Positions 27,462 to 37,265 are shown, counted from the stretch's first letter. The stretch: DNA of 64,000 nucleotides from Thiodiazotropha sp050305635 (GCA_050305635.1 JBNLFS010000095.1:19898-83897); one strand, 5' to 3'. The notes: generated by a model not told the origin, from the sequence alone. A program made the numbers and translations.

Positions 27462-28658
27462 TCAACCTTTCACGCAGACAATCTGCTTCAGAGTATGCAC
27501 CACCTCTACGAGATCGTTCTGGTGCTCCATGACCCGGTCGATATCCTTATAGGCACCGGGGATCTCATCGATGATGCCTTTGTCCTTACGGCACTCCACA
27601 CCTGCCGTCTGCCGTTCCACATCCTCTTCGCTGTACTGGCGTTTGGCAGCGTTGCGGCTCATCCTGCGTCCGGCGCCGTGCGAGCAGGAGCAGAACGAAG
27701 TTGGATTTCCCTTGCCGCGAACGATGTACGACTTGGCGCCCATGCTGCCGGGAATGATGCCCAGTTCGTCTTCGCCTGCACGTATCGCCCCCTTGCGGGT
27801 TATAAAGACGTTCTCGCCGAAGTGGTGCTCACGCGCCACATAGTTGTGGTGGCAGTTGATCGCCTCCTTGGTGATGCCGAACTTCGGCAGATTCTTTCGT
27901 AATGCGTCGAGGATGAAGTGCATCATCTCCCGGCGGTTGGCCATGGCATAGTCCTGTGCCCACTCGACCGCCTCCACATAGTCGTCGAAGTGCTTCGCCC
28001 CTTCGCTGAAATAGGCCAGATCCCTGTCCGGCAAATTAACGATATGCTGCCCCATGTCCTTCCGCGCCAACTCGATGAAGTACTGACCGATGGCATTCCC
28101 CACACCCCGGCTCCCCGAGTGCAGCATGACCCAGACATCTGCATTTTCATCCAGACAGAGCTCGATGAAATGGTTACCGCCGCCTAGGGTACCGATCTGA
28201 CGTATCCAGGTCTGGTATGGCCGCTTCTGCAGCGAGTAGATCTTGCGGTGTTTGTTGAGAATGCGGTCTAGTCCACCCGACAACGCGCGAATAGTCGACT
28301 CGCGCGCCCGATCACTCTTATGCATATTGAAACCGACCGGAATCGCCGCTTCGATCGCCAGCCGCAAAGCACGCAGATTATCCGGCAGATCACCGGCCTT
28401 TATCGACAACCGAATGGCATTCATACCACAACCGATATCGACGCCCACTGCCGCTGGGATAATTGCTCCCTTGGTGGGAATGACTGATCCCACGGTTGCT
28501 CCTTTGCCCAGATGAACATCGGGCATAGCGGCGATATGGCTGTGAATGATAGGCAACTGCGCGAGGTTGTAGAGCTGCTGCATCGTGCCCGCATCGACCT
28601 CGTCGGTGTAGATTTTTACTGGAACTTTACCTTTACTGATTGTCTTAACAACAGGCAT
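27462..28658 (-). CDS. rtcB: RNA-splicing ligase RtcB
   Basis: 398 residues. RtcB joins 2',3'-cyclic phosphate or 3'-phosphate RNA ends to 5'-OH ends with GTP and manganese. Metal-binding and active-site motifs are present: AMPDVHLGKGATVGSVIPT, GVDIGCGMNAIRLS (metal Cys), LGGGNHFIEL, MLHSGSRGVGNAIG, CHHNYVAREHHFGENV and the guanylated His in CSCSHGAGRRMSRNAAK. Its start overlaps the end of the RbfA-like gene by 14 bases. No rtcA or rtcR is adjacent. Confidence 0.95.
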   Translation of the reverse strand: MPVVKTISKGKVPVKIYTDEVDAGTMQQLYNLAQLPIIHSHIAAMPDVHLGKGATVGSVIPTKGAIIPAAVGVDIGCGMNAIRLSIKAGDLPDNLRALRLAIEAAIPVGFNMHKSDRARESTIRALSGGLDRILNKHRKIYSLQKRPYQTWIRQIGTLGGGNHFIELCLDENADVWVMLHSGSRGVGNAIGQYFIELARKDMGQHIVNLPDRDLAYFSEGAKHFDDYVEAVEWAQDYAMANRREMMHFILDALRKNLPKFGITKEAINCHHNYVAREHHFGENVFITRKGAIRAGEDELGIIPGSMGAKSYIVRGKGNPTSFCSCSHGAGRRMSRNAAKRQYSEEDVERQTAGVECRKDKGIIDEIPGAYKDIDRVMEHQNDLVEVVHTLKQIVCVKG

Positions 28659-29088
28659 CGCACTCTCCCATTTCGTCCAGTTGTGCCCAGTGCTTCAGCT
28701 TGAACCTGAGGGACGGAATACGTTTTCTCTTCACGGCGCGGGCTATCGCGGCGCGCAGAGACCCCTCCAATGCATGCAGTTTTTGTAGAAGCTCAGCCTC
28801 TTGATGAGTTGAAACCCTGTCATCACAACATAGTATGACAAGCAGCGATTGACCCTCATGCTGACTCGTCACCTCGAGTATGGAAAGAGACTGCAGTTTC
28901 GGGTCACTGAACTCACTCATCTTTAACGACAAGACCCGTTTTGCCGCCTTGCCGAATTGTTTGCTTTTGTGACCCTTTTTTTCGGCCGTACCCGTCGAAG
29001 AGAGCAGACGTGGATCAACCCCGTCTTCTTCGCCGATTTCGCCACAAAGTTGTCTGGCTCTATCGAGCCAACCTCTCGATTGATTCAT
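28645..29088 (-). CDS. RbfA-like (ribosome-binding factor A-like) protein
   Basis: 147 residues. The core resembles RbfA's KH-like domain in order: SDPKLQSLSILEVT (RbfA has D.RL..vtVtxVevS), then LLVILCCDD and a helix AELLQKLHALEGSLRAAIAR followed by IPSLRFKL (RbfA: vPeLrFvyD). An N-terminal extension of about 55 residues and the Cys-rich tail CDACC are unlike housekeeping RbfA, and infB/truB are not nearby. So this is a specialised paralogue. The 14-base overlap with rtcB implies a joint function, perhaps in rescue or re-ligation of damaged rRNA or tRNA. It lacks a GGQ motif, so it is not PrfH. Confidence 0.6.
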   Translation of the reverse strand: MNQSRGWLDRARQLCGEIGEEDGVDPRLLSSTGTAEKKGHKSKQFGKAAKRVLSLKMSEFSDPKLQSLSILEVTSQHEGQSLLVILCCDDRVSTHQEAELLQKLHALEGSLRAAIARAVKRKRIPSLRFKLKHWAQLDEMGECDACC

Positions 29089-29566
29089 CGTTCACTCCTG
29101 CCGCACGGCAAAGGCATAGAGCGATGACAGCAAACATCACCACGCCGGAAGCCTGTCGGCATTGCTTGTAAAAAAGTCTGTTGGAGCCCGGTCCGAACGA
29201 CCGGAAGATATTATCGGGCGAGAGGGGACACGAGGCTCATGATGGTTTGAGATTGCTTCATTCACTGCCTCCTGTTTTGTTGCGAGAAAAGATGGGGCGC
29301 AAAGTTACGCCTCGTTGGTGGGGCTGTCAACCGGGAAAACCGACACGGCGATAGCGGCTTTCTTCTGAAGCTGCTTGAAATGGCTGCGGGTGACGGGTGT
29401 TATCAATTAATAATCGGGAAAAGCCGTCACAGAATGTATCCGAACTGAGCCAAACGAACCGGTGCCTGCAGTCAGTACTCAAGCGCAAGGAGAAGGCTCT
29501 TGTGGAGAATGAAAGGCATTCCACAAAAAACTCGTCAGGAGCCTCCGATCTGAGGTCACGCCTCAA
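29089..29566. other. Intergenic region, no gene recognised
   Basis: No reading frame with coding character. It must hold the promoter for the RbfA-like/rtcB operon at its left end. A search by eye for a GG-N10-GC sigma-54 promoter, as drives E. coli rtcBA, found none close to the start. Confidence 0.5.
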
Positions 29567-31144
29567 TCAGTCGGGGGTCGACCGCAAAACCAGATAGCCG
29601 CTGCGATAGGGCTGGGAAAAGATCACACCGGGATCGCCGGATATTGGAGGCTTGCCGGCCTGAACCACAATCAGGCCGCCTTCGTGTTGCTGGAGCCAGT
29701 TGTTGATCTCACTGCGACTGATGACCTGAACGGGCTGGGTCAAACGGCCAGTGAACGTAAACTCGCCATAATACTTGCCGATCACGGCAACCGCCCGGTC
29801 CTGATCCTGAACTTCATAAATCACGGAAGCGATTTCCCGAACGCTGTAGTATTTCGACAGGTTTTCGATCATCCCCGGTATTCCGACACCCAGAAGGAGC
29901 AGTGAGATAACCCCCGGCCAGACGAGTCCGGATAAGCGCCGGGCCAGCCAGAATGCACCCAGCAGGGAAACCAGAATACCCGTTCCCCAGAGAGATACAC
30001 GAGGGGTCATCCAGACCAGGTTCTCACCCAGGGATCCGAAGAATGGCGCTGCCAGCATCACCAGACCGAGCGCCAGCGGAGGCAATAGGGGCAGGACAAC
30101 CGTGCGTATGCCGGGTACCCCGGGTTCCGCTGCCTGCAGGGCGCGGCTGAAAAGGATCCCCATCAATGGTAGAAATGGCAGCATGTAATGAAACTGTTTA
30201 CTGCTGATCAGGCTGAAGATGGTCAACCCCGTAAATGCAATCCCGACAGCGAATCGCTCACCGCTGTCCCAGCCATCGCGCCAGCGCCTGGTCAGTCCGC
30301 GCCACAAGGGTAACCAGAGGATCCATGGAAAAAGCACCAAGGGAATCAGGGGCAGATACCACCATAAGGGACGACGATGGGCAAAGGCGTTCACCACCCG
30401 ACCGGCGGTCTGTCCCCACAGGATGTGGTTGGCATAGTCCTCACCCCCTGCGGCAGCGGCCGGAAGCGCCCAGCTCAAACCGATCGCCGCGGCCAGCAGA
30501 ATCGCGCCGACCCCGGAGGCATACCAGACAATCCAGGATCGGGGTCGGGATTCACGCATCCACCAGGGCGCCAGCAGCAGGCCCGGCAACACGTAGATGA
30601 AGATCACCGGACCCTTGGCCAGAATGCCCAGCCCCATGCCGAGGCCGGCCAGCAACCAGCCGGACCCGGCCCTGCCCCGCCAGGCGAGGAGCAAGCCCAA
30701 CCAGGCGATCTCGGCACACACCGCCACAAGCAGGTCGAACATCACGGATGAATTCCAGATCATCCAGAACAGGAAGGTCATCACCACCCAAGCCGCGTGC
30801 AGGGGCAGCTGACGCCGCTCCGGCCAGATCAGGGTGGCGATGGGGATCACCAGCAGCAGCCCGGCGAGTCCCAGCAGGGATACCGCGAGTCGCGCGGCCC
30901 ATTCGCTGACTCCGAACAGGTACCAGAAGGCGTGGATCAGCCAGAACAGCAGCGGTGGCTTGTGGTGATAGGGTTCGCCATTCAGATGGGGGACCAGAAA
31001 ATCGCCCCGAAACCACATCTCCCAGGCCGCGCTGAGGTAGCGGGTTTCATCAACCGCCGTGGCGTGTCGGAACAGGATCGCCAGCAGGGTCAGCACCAAC
31101 CAGGCGCCCAGGATTGCCAGCAATGGCCGCAGGCGTCCGTTCAT
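29567..31144 (-). CDS. ArnT-like lipid-linked glycosyltransferase (PMT/GT-C fold)
   Basis: About 525 residues from an ATG overlapping the previous gene's stop by four bases; a longer frame upstream is only overlap. It is a polytopic membrane protein with roughly a dozen helices. The first periplasmic loop carries the acidic catalytic-type motif HATAVDETRYLSAAWEMW and HLNGEPYHHKPPLLFWLIH, as in ArnT/PMT transferases that move a sugar from undecaprenyl phosphate to lipid A or another acceptor. The C-terminal soluble part is VIGKYYGEFTFTGRLTQPVQ. It is last in a three-gene overlapping operon. Confidence 0.88.
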   Translation of the reverse strand: MNGRLRPLLAILGAWLVLTLLAILFRHATAVDETRYLSAAWEMWFRGDFLVPHLNGEPYHHKPPLLFWLIHAFWYLFGVSEWAARLAVSLLGLAGLLLVIPIATLIWPERRQLPLHAAWVVMTFLFWMIWNSSVMFDLLVAVCAEIAWLGLLLAWRGRAGSGWLLAGLGMGLGILAKGPVIFIYVLPGLLLAPWWMRESRPRSWIVWYASGVGAILLAAAIGLSWALPAAAAGGEDYANHILWGQTAGRVVNAFAHRRPLWWYLPLIPLVLFPWILWLPLWRGLTRRWRDGWDSGERFAVGIAFTGLTIFSLISSKQFHYMLPFLPLMGILFSRALQAAEPGVPGIRTVVLPLLPPLALGLVMLAAPFFGSLGENLVWMTPRVSLWGTGILVSLLGAFWLARRLSGLVWPGVISLLLLGVGIPGMIENLSKYYSVREIASVIYEVQDQDRAVAVIGKYYGEFTFTGRLTQPVQVISRSEINNWLQQHEGGLIVVQAGKPPISGDPGVIFSQPYRSGYLVLRSTPD

Positions 31145-31791
31145 GAATGGGAGAGGCCTGTCTGGTACTTTCCTTCGCGGGACATCAGAATCAGGTTGCG
31201 GGTGTAGATGATGAATCCCAGACTCTGTCCCAGCATGATCACCGGATCCAGCATCGCGGTGGCATAGATCAGCAGCATCAGACTGCCCACCAGGCTCAGG
31301 TACCAGAAGCTGCGGGGCATCAGACTCTGCTTGTGACGCTCGGTGTACCACCACTGAGCGAGGAACCGGCCGGTGAACAGGAACTGGCCGAAGAAGCCGA
31401 AGGTTGTCCAGAAGTCATGAATCTTCACTACCGGCGCCTGGGCGCCGCCCCCGAACAGATAGCCGACACTCATGGCGGCGCCCACCGCGCCGATCCACAA
31501 CCACAACCAGGTGTGGCGAACCCGTCCCATCCATTCCGGATGAATGTATTTCAGATTGCGCAGATAGATCAGCAAACCGATCATCTGCCCCATCGCGATG
31601 ACCGGATCCCGGCGATGGGTGGCGTAGCTGAGCAGCAGAATCGATCCGGCCAGGCTGAAGTACCAGAAATGCACCGGCAGCAGACTGCGCCGGGCCCGTT
31701 CGCTCATGATCCACTGCATGAGGAAACGGGCGGCGAAGAAGCCCTGTGCCAGAAACCCGGCACCCAGCCAGATCATCTCACTCAGTGCCAT
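31141..31791 (-). CDS. Membrane protein with two lipid-A-disaccharide-synthase N-terminal (LAB_N) domains
   Basis: 216 residues containing two tandem copies of the small LAB_N domain. Each has the FFAARFLMQWIMSERARRS / FLFTGRFLAQWWYTERHKQS pattern, then a FWYFSLAGSILLL / FWYLSLVGSLMLL helix and a DPVI.(M/L)GQ stretch. It is a small polytopic membrane protein without the LpxB catalytic domain. It lies between a GT2 glycosyltransferase and an ArnT-like transferase, overlapping both. Such proteins are suspected to help move or present polyprenyl-linked sugars. Confidence 0.85.
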   Translation of the reverse strand: MALSEMIWLGAGFLAQGFFAARFLMQWIMSERARRSLLPVHFWYFSLAGSILLLSYATHRRDPVIAMGQMIGLLIYLRNLKYIHPEWMGRVRHTWLWLWIGAVGAAMSVGYLFGGGAQAPVVKIHDFWTTFGFFGQFLFTGRFLAQWWYTERHKQSLMPRSFWYLSLVGSLMLLIYATAMLDPVIMLGQSLGFIIYTRNLILMSREGKYQTGLSHS

Positions 31792-32530
31792 GCCGGGTCT
31801 CTGTGTAACGGGTGTGGGATCCGCGCCGCTGCAGCCACATGACCCCCATCAGATCCGAGATTCCCACGATCAAGCGGTCCAGGGTTCCGTATTTTGACTG
31901 GCCCCGGGTTCGCTCCCGGTGGTTGACCTGTTCCGAAATGACCTTCCCCCCGGAGCGCAGCACCAGGGCAGGCAGGAAACGATGCATGTGATCGAAAAAC
32001 GGCAGATCGAGAAAATCCTCCCGGGCGATGACTTTGAGACCGCAACCGGTGTCGGGGGTATCGTCCCCCAGCAGGCGACGTCTGATGCCGTTCGCCACCC
32101 GGGACGAGATGCGCTTGATCCAGGTGTCGCGGCGTTTCACACGGTAACCCGCCACCAGAACCGGGGTGCCGTCATGGCGCGCGTTGCGGGCGATCTCCAG
32201 CAGTTTGGGGATATCGCCCGGATCATTCTGACCGTCCCCATCCAGAGTGGCGATCCAAGTACCCTGCGCCGCTTTGATGCCGTTGCACAAGGCCCGGCTC
32301 TGACCGCAGGTCTGCTGATGGGTCAGGATGCGCAGGTGCGGATCGCCGGATGCGGCGCGCGCGAGCTCCGCCGATGTTTCATCCTGGCTGCCATCATCCA
32401 CATAAATCACTTCGAAATCGGACTTTGTTGACAATGCCGCATGAATTTCGGACAGCAATGGCTCAATGTTTCCCGACTCGTTGAGTACGGGAACGACAAT
32501 CGACAATTCGCAGGGCAATGATTTCTCCAC
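31778..32530 (-). CDS. Family 2 glycosyltransferase, ArnC/DPM1-like
   Basis: About 250 residues from a GTG start; an in-frame ATG 23 codons upstream (32599) gives an N-terminus that does not resemble the family. The GT-A fold motifs are clear: LSIVVPVLNESGNIEPLL, YVDDGSQDET, and the DxD-like ATLDGDGQNDPGDIP. It ends without the C-terminal membrane helices of some homologues. It should transfer a sugar from a nucleotide donor to undecaprenyl phosphate, supplying the ArnT-like enzyme two genes downstream. Confidence 0.88.
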   Translation of the reverse strand: MEKSLPCELSIVVPVLNESGNIEPLLSEIHAALSTKSDFEVIYVDDGSQDETSAELARAASGDPHLRILTHQQTCGQSRALCNGIKAAQGTWIATLDGDGQNDPGDIPKLLEIARNARHDGTPVLVAGYRVKRRDTWIKRISSRVANGIRRRLLGDDTPDTGCGLKVIAREDFLDLPFFDHMHRFLPALVLRSGGKVISEQVNHRERTRGQSKYGTLDRLIVGISDLMGVMWLQRRGSHTRYTETRHGTE

Positions 32531-32721
32531 CGGACAATGGCAACGGGCGATTTTACAACTTTTTGGCTGAAAATGGCTACCGTACGCCTTCACCCACACG
32601 AAACTAAGCGGCCATCCTTAAGCCTCCCAGAAATAGTCCGCAAAGGCTTGAAAACATGGGCCAATACAAGACCTCGGCCTATCCTGTCTGACTTGACGGC
32701 ATCCCCCCGGACACAGGACGA

Positions 32722-34413
32722 TCACGCAACCGGGAGGATCTCGACCGGCACGCCCTTTTTGTATTGCCTGGGCCAGACCGCATAGCGTCCCGGAGTGAGA
32801 TTCCGTCCGGACTGGCGATTGATCATACGGATGGCCTGTGCGTTCAGGTTGAGGATCGGCAGGCGCCGTCGGCTGCCCTGCACCACGTATCCCCCAGTCT
32901 CCCTCAGGCGCTCCGCGATCCACTCGGGGGTCTTGCCGTTGACCAGGCTGAACTGGGCATAGTCCCAAAGCAACCATTCACTGAGCACGGGCCACGTTTC
33001 GAGGAAGGGTTGCAGGAAATCACCCAGGTGCCCGAACAGCCGGTCCGGCGACAGATTGTCACGCACCAGAGTCAGTCCGCCCCGCTCCAGCAGCGCGTCG
33101 AAACAGGCGCACAGGCTGTCACCGAAGACCTGCTCGACCAGCCCCGCCAGGGTGTTTCTCAAGTAACCGCTGTTATACAGCCGCTCCAGCAGCTCCGCGT
33201 AACGTTTGAAACGAGCCAGATCGACGAATTTCAGCTCCGGGTGGGAAAGGATTTCATAGGGCGGCTGCGGATCCCAGCGATAACCCAGGCGATGCGCCTG
33301 CTGCTGCAGCGGGGTTCCGGGAAGCAGTTTCAGGGTGCCCAGCTGCAGATGATCGGGATGCAGGAGGAAGGTCCGGTCCAGGGAACGGGCGCATTGTGAG
33401 GCCGCCTCACCGGGCAGCCCGACGATCAGATCCAGATGCACCGGATGGCGACGCTGCTCCACCAGCTCCCGGATATTGGCCAGTGCCTTATCCACATTCA
33501 TATGCCGTTCGATGCGCATCAGCACCTGGTCGTCCAGGGACTGCAGTCCGATCTCAAACTGAAACTTGCCGGGTTCGCAGTGACGGAAGATCGCCATGGC
33601 CTCTTCGGAGATCCGGTCAGGATTGAGTTCGAGGTGAAATCGCAACCCCTCCGGGGTGTCCGCGAACCGCCGCAACAGCTCGGTGGTGCGCTGTTTCCCC
33701 AGATGAAAACTCCGATCCAGCAGTTTCACCGTCTTGTTGCTCTGGGAGCGCAGTAATTGCAGATCGGCCAGTACCCGTTCGATGGGAAACACCCGCAGGG
33801 TTTCCGTGGCGCTGCTGCAGAAACTGCAACGGTAGGGGCAGCCCCGTGAGGTCTCCCAGTAAACCAGGGATTTCGCCTCACCGGTGATCCCCTGTTCAGC
33901 CAGGCCCGGGAGGTTCTCCACCGGTACCGCCCGAACCGGAGTGCTGACCACCCGGCTGTCACTACGGTAGCGCAAACCGGAGACCGCACTCCAGTCCTCC
34001 TCAATGCCAAACAGCCGCTCCATCAGCTCGGTCAGGGCTGCTTCCCCCTCTCCGGCAATCACATAGTCCAGATCGGGGGCCTGGTTGAGCAGCTCTTCGC
34101 CACGCGGCCCGGCTTCCGGGCCTCCCATGAGGATCCGGCATTCGGGCAGCAGTTGCTTCAAAATCCGGGACAGATGCAGACTGGCGTCGATATTCCACAG
34201 ATAGGTGGAAAAACCGATCAGCGCGGGATCGAATTCGACCAGGGACTCGATCAGTACCTGGTGACTCGTGTTGACCAGGGTTTCAAACAGTTTCATCTCA
34301 TGCGCACACCCCCGGCGACGCGCATAGGCCGCCAAGGAACGCAATGCCAGGGAACTGTGGCTGTAACCGGCATGCAAGGCCACCAGTGCGACCCGCCGAT
34401 TGGTTTCTGTCAT
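32722..34413 (-). CDS. B12-binding-domain radical SAM protein (DUF4080 type)
   Basis: 563 residues. The N-terminal cobalamin-binding domain has the ILMGGPEAGPRGEELL segment and earlier helix ALIGFSTYLWNIDASL. The radical SAM core has the cysteine triad in RGCPYRCSFCSSATETLRVF. A C-terminal DUF4080-like region follows. The reaction is unknown; related proteins carry out methylations or rearrangements of unidentified substrates. It lies about 190 bp upstream of the GT2 gene on the same strand and may be transcribed with that operon. Confidence 0.88.
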   Translation of the reverse strand: MTETNRRVALVALHAGYSHSSLALRSLAAYARRRGCAHEMKLFETLVNTSHQVLIESLVEFDPALIGFSTYLWNIDASLHLSRILKQLLPECRILMGGPEAGPRGEELLNQAPDLDYVIAGEGEAALTELMERLFGIEEDWSAVSGLRYRSDSRVVSTPVRAVPVENLPGLAEQGITGEAKSLVYWETSRGCPYRCSFCSSATETLRVFPIERVLADLQLLRSQSNKTVKLLDRSFHLGKQRTTELLRRFADTPEGLRFHLELNPDRISEEAMAIFRHCEPGKFQFEIGLQSLDDQVLMRIERHMNVDKALANIRELVEQRRHPVHLDLIVGLPGEAASQCARSLDRTFLLHPDHLQLGTLKLLPGTPLQQQAHRLGYRWDPQPPYEILSHPELKFVDLARFKRYAELLERLYNSGYLRNTLAGLVEQVFGDSLCACFDALLERGGLTLVRDNLSPDRLFGHLGDFLQPFLETWPVLSEWLLWDYAQFSLVNGKTPEWIAERLRETGGYVVQGSRRRLPILNLNAQAIRMINRQSGRNLTPGRYAVWPRQYKKGVPVEILPVA

Positions 34414-34944
34414 TGATGATGTCCGTTGGGTAGGATCAGGTCCGACGCATGGCTACCCCCGGTTTGATACTCCAGAGGGCCTGCACTTGAGGTACCGAGT
34501 ATCGCACAGATCAGACCCGCTCAGACATCCAGCGGAAATCCCCTCAGAGCTGAATGGCCGTGAGTCCTCAGAAAATCAAACCGCATGCGCCCTTTTCGGG
34601 GTATGTTTCAGGAAACTGCTTCCAGCACCGCCCAACACACCTCGGTGGCGCGACCGTTTACCCAGAACCGATCTTGGTAATATGCACCCCCAAATCCCTC
34701 GATTTCAAAGGCATGGCACGCTATCATTGTCACGTTTTTCAGCATGTCTGCAGTTGACGCTTATTTCTGCCTCAGCAGATTTCCAACACCTGCTCTCAAG
34801 GCAGGATCCCGGCACGGGGACTACCCATCCCGACGAGACGTTTGAGTCGTGGCCACACAGAAAAGAGCGGCATTCGGGATGCGTCCGGATCAAAGCAGAC
34901 AGACACAATCACACATCCATCTTGAAGCAGGAAGGAATCAGAGC
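34414..34944. other. Divergent intergenic region upstream of the UDP-sugar genes
   Basis: About 530 bases without a credible gene. It should contain promoters for the radical SAM gene (left) and the nucleotide-sugar operon (right). A strong ribosome-binding site AGGAAGGA lies just before the dehydrogenase ATG. Confidence 0.5.
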
Positions 34945-36222
34945 ATGATCGATCTCGGAAATGTGCACATCGGTGTACTCGGCCTGGGTTACGTTGGCCT
35001 GCCCCTGGCTGTCGAATTCGGCAAGAAATTCCCGACCATCGGTCTGGATATCAACGCAGCACGGGTCGCGGAACTCAAATCGGGAAAGGACAGCTCCCTC
35101 GAAGTCGATCCCGCGGAGCTGGTTGAGGTGCCGCACCTCAGCTATACCAGCAACCTGGAGGATCTGAAGCCCTGCAATGTCTTTATCGTGACGGTGCCAA
35201 CCCCGATCAACGAACACAAACAACCGGACCTGTCCCCCCTGGTCGGCGCCAGCCACTCCCTGGGCAAGGTGCTCAAACCGGGTGACATCGCGATATTTGA
35301 ATCCACGGTCTACCCCGGTGCCACCGAAGAGGTCTGCGTACCGATCATGGAGGCCGATTCCGGATTGAAGTTCAACCAGGACTTCTTCGTCGGCTACAGC
35401 CCCGAACGGATCAACCCCGGTGACAAGGAACATCGACTGCCGACCATCAAGAAGGTCACCTCGGGCTCCACCCCGGAGATCGCCGATTTCGTCGATGCGC
35501 TGTATCGCAGCATCATCACCGCCGGCACCCACAAGGCCAGCAGCATCAAGGTGGCCGAGGCCGCCAAGGTGATCGAAAACACCCAGCGGGACGTGAACAT
35601 CGCACTGATCAATGAACTGGCCCTGATCTTCAACCGTCTCGGCATCGACACCCTGGAAGTTCTGGAAGCCGCCGGCAGCAAGTGGAATTTCCTCCCCTTC
35701 CGTCCGGGACTGGTCGGCGGTCACTGCATCGGCGTCGACCCCTACTATCTGACCCACAAGGCCCAATCCATCGGCTACCAGCCCGAGATCATACTCGCCG
35801 GACGCCGCCTCAACGATGGCATGGGCGCCTACGTGGTGCATACGGTCATGAAGATGATGATGAAGCGCGGCACCGCGAGCCGGAATAACAAGATCTTGCT
35901 GCTCGGTCTGACATTCAAGGAGAACTGCCCCGACCTGCGCAATACCCGGGTGGTGGATATCGTCAAAGAGTTCGAGGACTACGGCGCTCAGGTGGATGTT
36001 TACGATCCCTGGGTCAATCCGGATGAAGCGGAACACGAGTACGGTCTGCGCCCCATCAGTTCGCTGCAGGAAGGCGCCTACGATGCCGTCATCATCGCGG
36101 TGGCGCATCGGGAATTCGTGGCCATGGGCAGCCAGAAGATCCGCGCCTTGTGCAAACCGGAGGGAGTACTCTACGACGTCAAACACATCCTGCCCTCCCA
36201 GGATGTCGATGCAAGACTATGA
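34945..36222 (+). CDS. tviB: UDP-N-acetylglucosamine 6-dehydrogenase (TviB/WbpO-like)
   Basis: 425 residues of the nucleotide-sugar dehydrogenase family. The NAD-binding motif is VLGLGYVGLPLAVEFGKKFP at the N-terminus, and the catalytic cysteine lies in GLVGGHCIGVDPYYLTHKAQ. Length and sequence fit the TviB/WbpO class, which oxidises UDP-GlcNAc or UDP-GalNAc to the uronic acid. The ATG at 34945 follows AGGAAGGA; a longer frame from 34849 is unlikely. It overlaps the next gene by four bases (ATGA) and starts a three-gene UDP-sugar set. Confidence 0.9.
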   Translation: MIDLGNVHIGVLGLGYVGLPLAVEFGKKFPTIGLDINAARVAELKSGKDSSLEVDPAELVEVPHLSYTSNLEDLKPCNVFIVTVPTPINEHKQPDLSPLVGASHSLGKVLKPGDIAIFESTVYPGATEEVCVPIMEADSGLKFNQDFFVGYSPERINPGDKEHRLPTIKKVTSGSTPEIADFVDALYRSIITAGTHKASSIKVAEAAKVIENTQRDVNIALINELALIFNRLGIDTLEVLEAAGSKWNFLPFRPGLVGGHCIGVDPYYLTHKAQSIGYQPEIILAGRRLNDGMGAYVVHTVMKMMMKRGTASRNNKILLLGLTFKENCPDLRNTRVVDIVKEFEDYGAQVDVYDPWVNPDEAEHEYGLRPISSLQEGAYDAVIIAVAHREFVAMGSQKIRALCKPEGVLYDVKHILPSQDVDARL

Positions 36223-37265
36223 CGGCCTACGACACCCTTAAACAGACCCTTTCGAGCAACCCCGGTACCTGGCTGGTCACGGGGGTTGCCGGCTTCATCG
36301 GTTCCAATCTGCTGGAGACCCTGCTGACCCTCAATCAGAAGGTTGTGGGTCTGGACAACTTCTCCACCGGTCACGCCCATAACTTCGAAAAGGTCCGGGC
36401 TGCGGTAAATGCCGAACAGTGGCAGGGCTTTCACTTCATTGAAGGCGATATCCGCAATCTCGACACCTGCCGTCAGGCCTGTGAGGGTGTGGATTACGTG
36501 CTGCACCAGGCGGCGCTGGGATCGGTGCCCCGCTCCCTGGCCGATCCGATCACCACCAACGAAAACAACATCAGCGGTTACCTCAACATGCTGGTGGCGG
36601 CGCGGGATGCGCAGGTCAAACGCTTTGTCTATGCCGCGTCGAGTTCCACCTATGGCGACCATCCCGGACTGCCCAAGGTGGAGGACGCGATCGGCAACCC
36701 GCTCTCCCCCTATGCGGTCACCAAGCTGGTCAATGAGCACTATGCCCAGGTGTTTGCCCGATGCTATGACTTCCGGACCATCGGCCTGAGGTATTTCAAC
36801 ATCTTTGGACGGCGTCAGGATCCCAACGGAGCCTATGCGGCGGTGATCCCCAAGTGGGTCGCCTCGATGATCGACAAGGAGGATGTGTTCATCAACGGGG
36901 ACGGCGAGACCAGCCGTGACTTCTGTTATATCGACAACGCGGTACAGGCCAACCTGCTCGCCGCCACCTGCGACAACCCGGAGGCGACCAACCAGGTCTA
37001 CAACGTGGCGGTGGGTGACCGGACCAGCCTGAACCAGCTGTTCACCAAGATCCGCGACCTCCTGGCAGAGGAATTTCCCTACCTCGCGGAGATTGCTCCG
37101 GTGTACCGGGATTTCCGTCCGGGTGACGTGCGCCACTCCCTGGCCAACACCGAAAAAGCGCAGCGCCTGCTGGGCTATCATCCGACACACAACATCGACC
37201 AGGGACTGGCCGAGGCCATGTCCTGGTATGTCAACGACCTGACAGGCTCAGAGACCCAGGCTTAA
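36219..37265 (+). CDS. tviC: UDP-N-acetylglucosamine/-uronate C4-epimerase (TviC/WbpP-like)
   Basis: 348 residues of the extended SDR family. The NAD motif is VTGVAGFIGSNLLETLL, and the active site is SSSTYGDHPGLP with the YxxxK in SPYAVTKLVNEHY. A WbpP/TviC-type signature is the RRQDPNGAYAAVIPKW segment. Together with the upstream dehydrogenase it would make UDP-GalNAcA, a capsule or O-antigen precursor. The start overlaps the dehydrogenase stop. Confidence 0.9.
   Translation: MTAYDTLKQTLSSNPGTWLVTGVAGFIGSNLLETLLTLNQKVVGLDNFSTGHAHNFEKVRAAVNAEQWQGFHFIEGDIRNLDTCRQACEGVDYVLHQAALGSVPRSLADPITTNENNISGYLNMLVAARDAQVKRFVYAASSSTYGDHPGLPKVEDAIGNPLSPYAVTKLVNEHYAQVFARCYDFRTIGLRYFNIFGRRQDPNGAYAAVIPKWVASMIDKEDVFINGDGETSRDFCYIDNAVQANLLAATCDNPEATNQVYNVAVGDRTSLNQLFTKIRDLLAEEFPYLAEIAPVYRDFRPGDVRHSLANTEKAQRLLGYHPTHNIDQGLAEAMSWYVNDLTGSETQA

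Noticed and set aside
28645..29088. PrfH-type release factor next to rtcB
   Set aside because: PrfH is a known rtcB neighbour, but this protein has no GGQ motif and its pattern fits RbfA instead.
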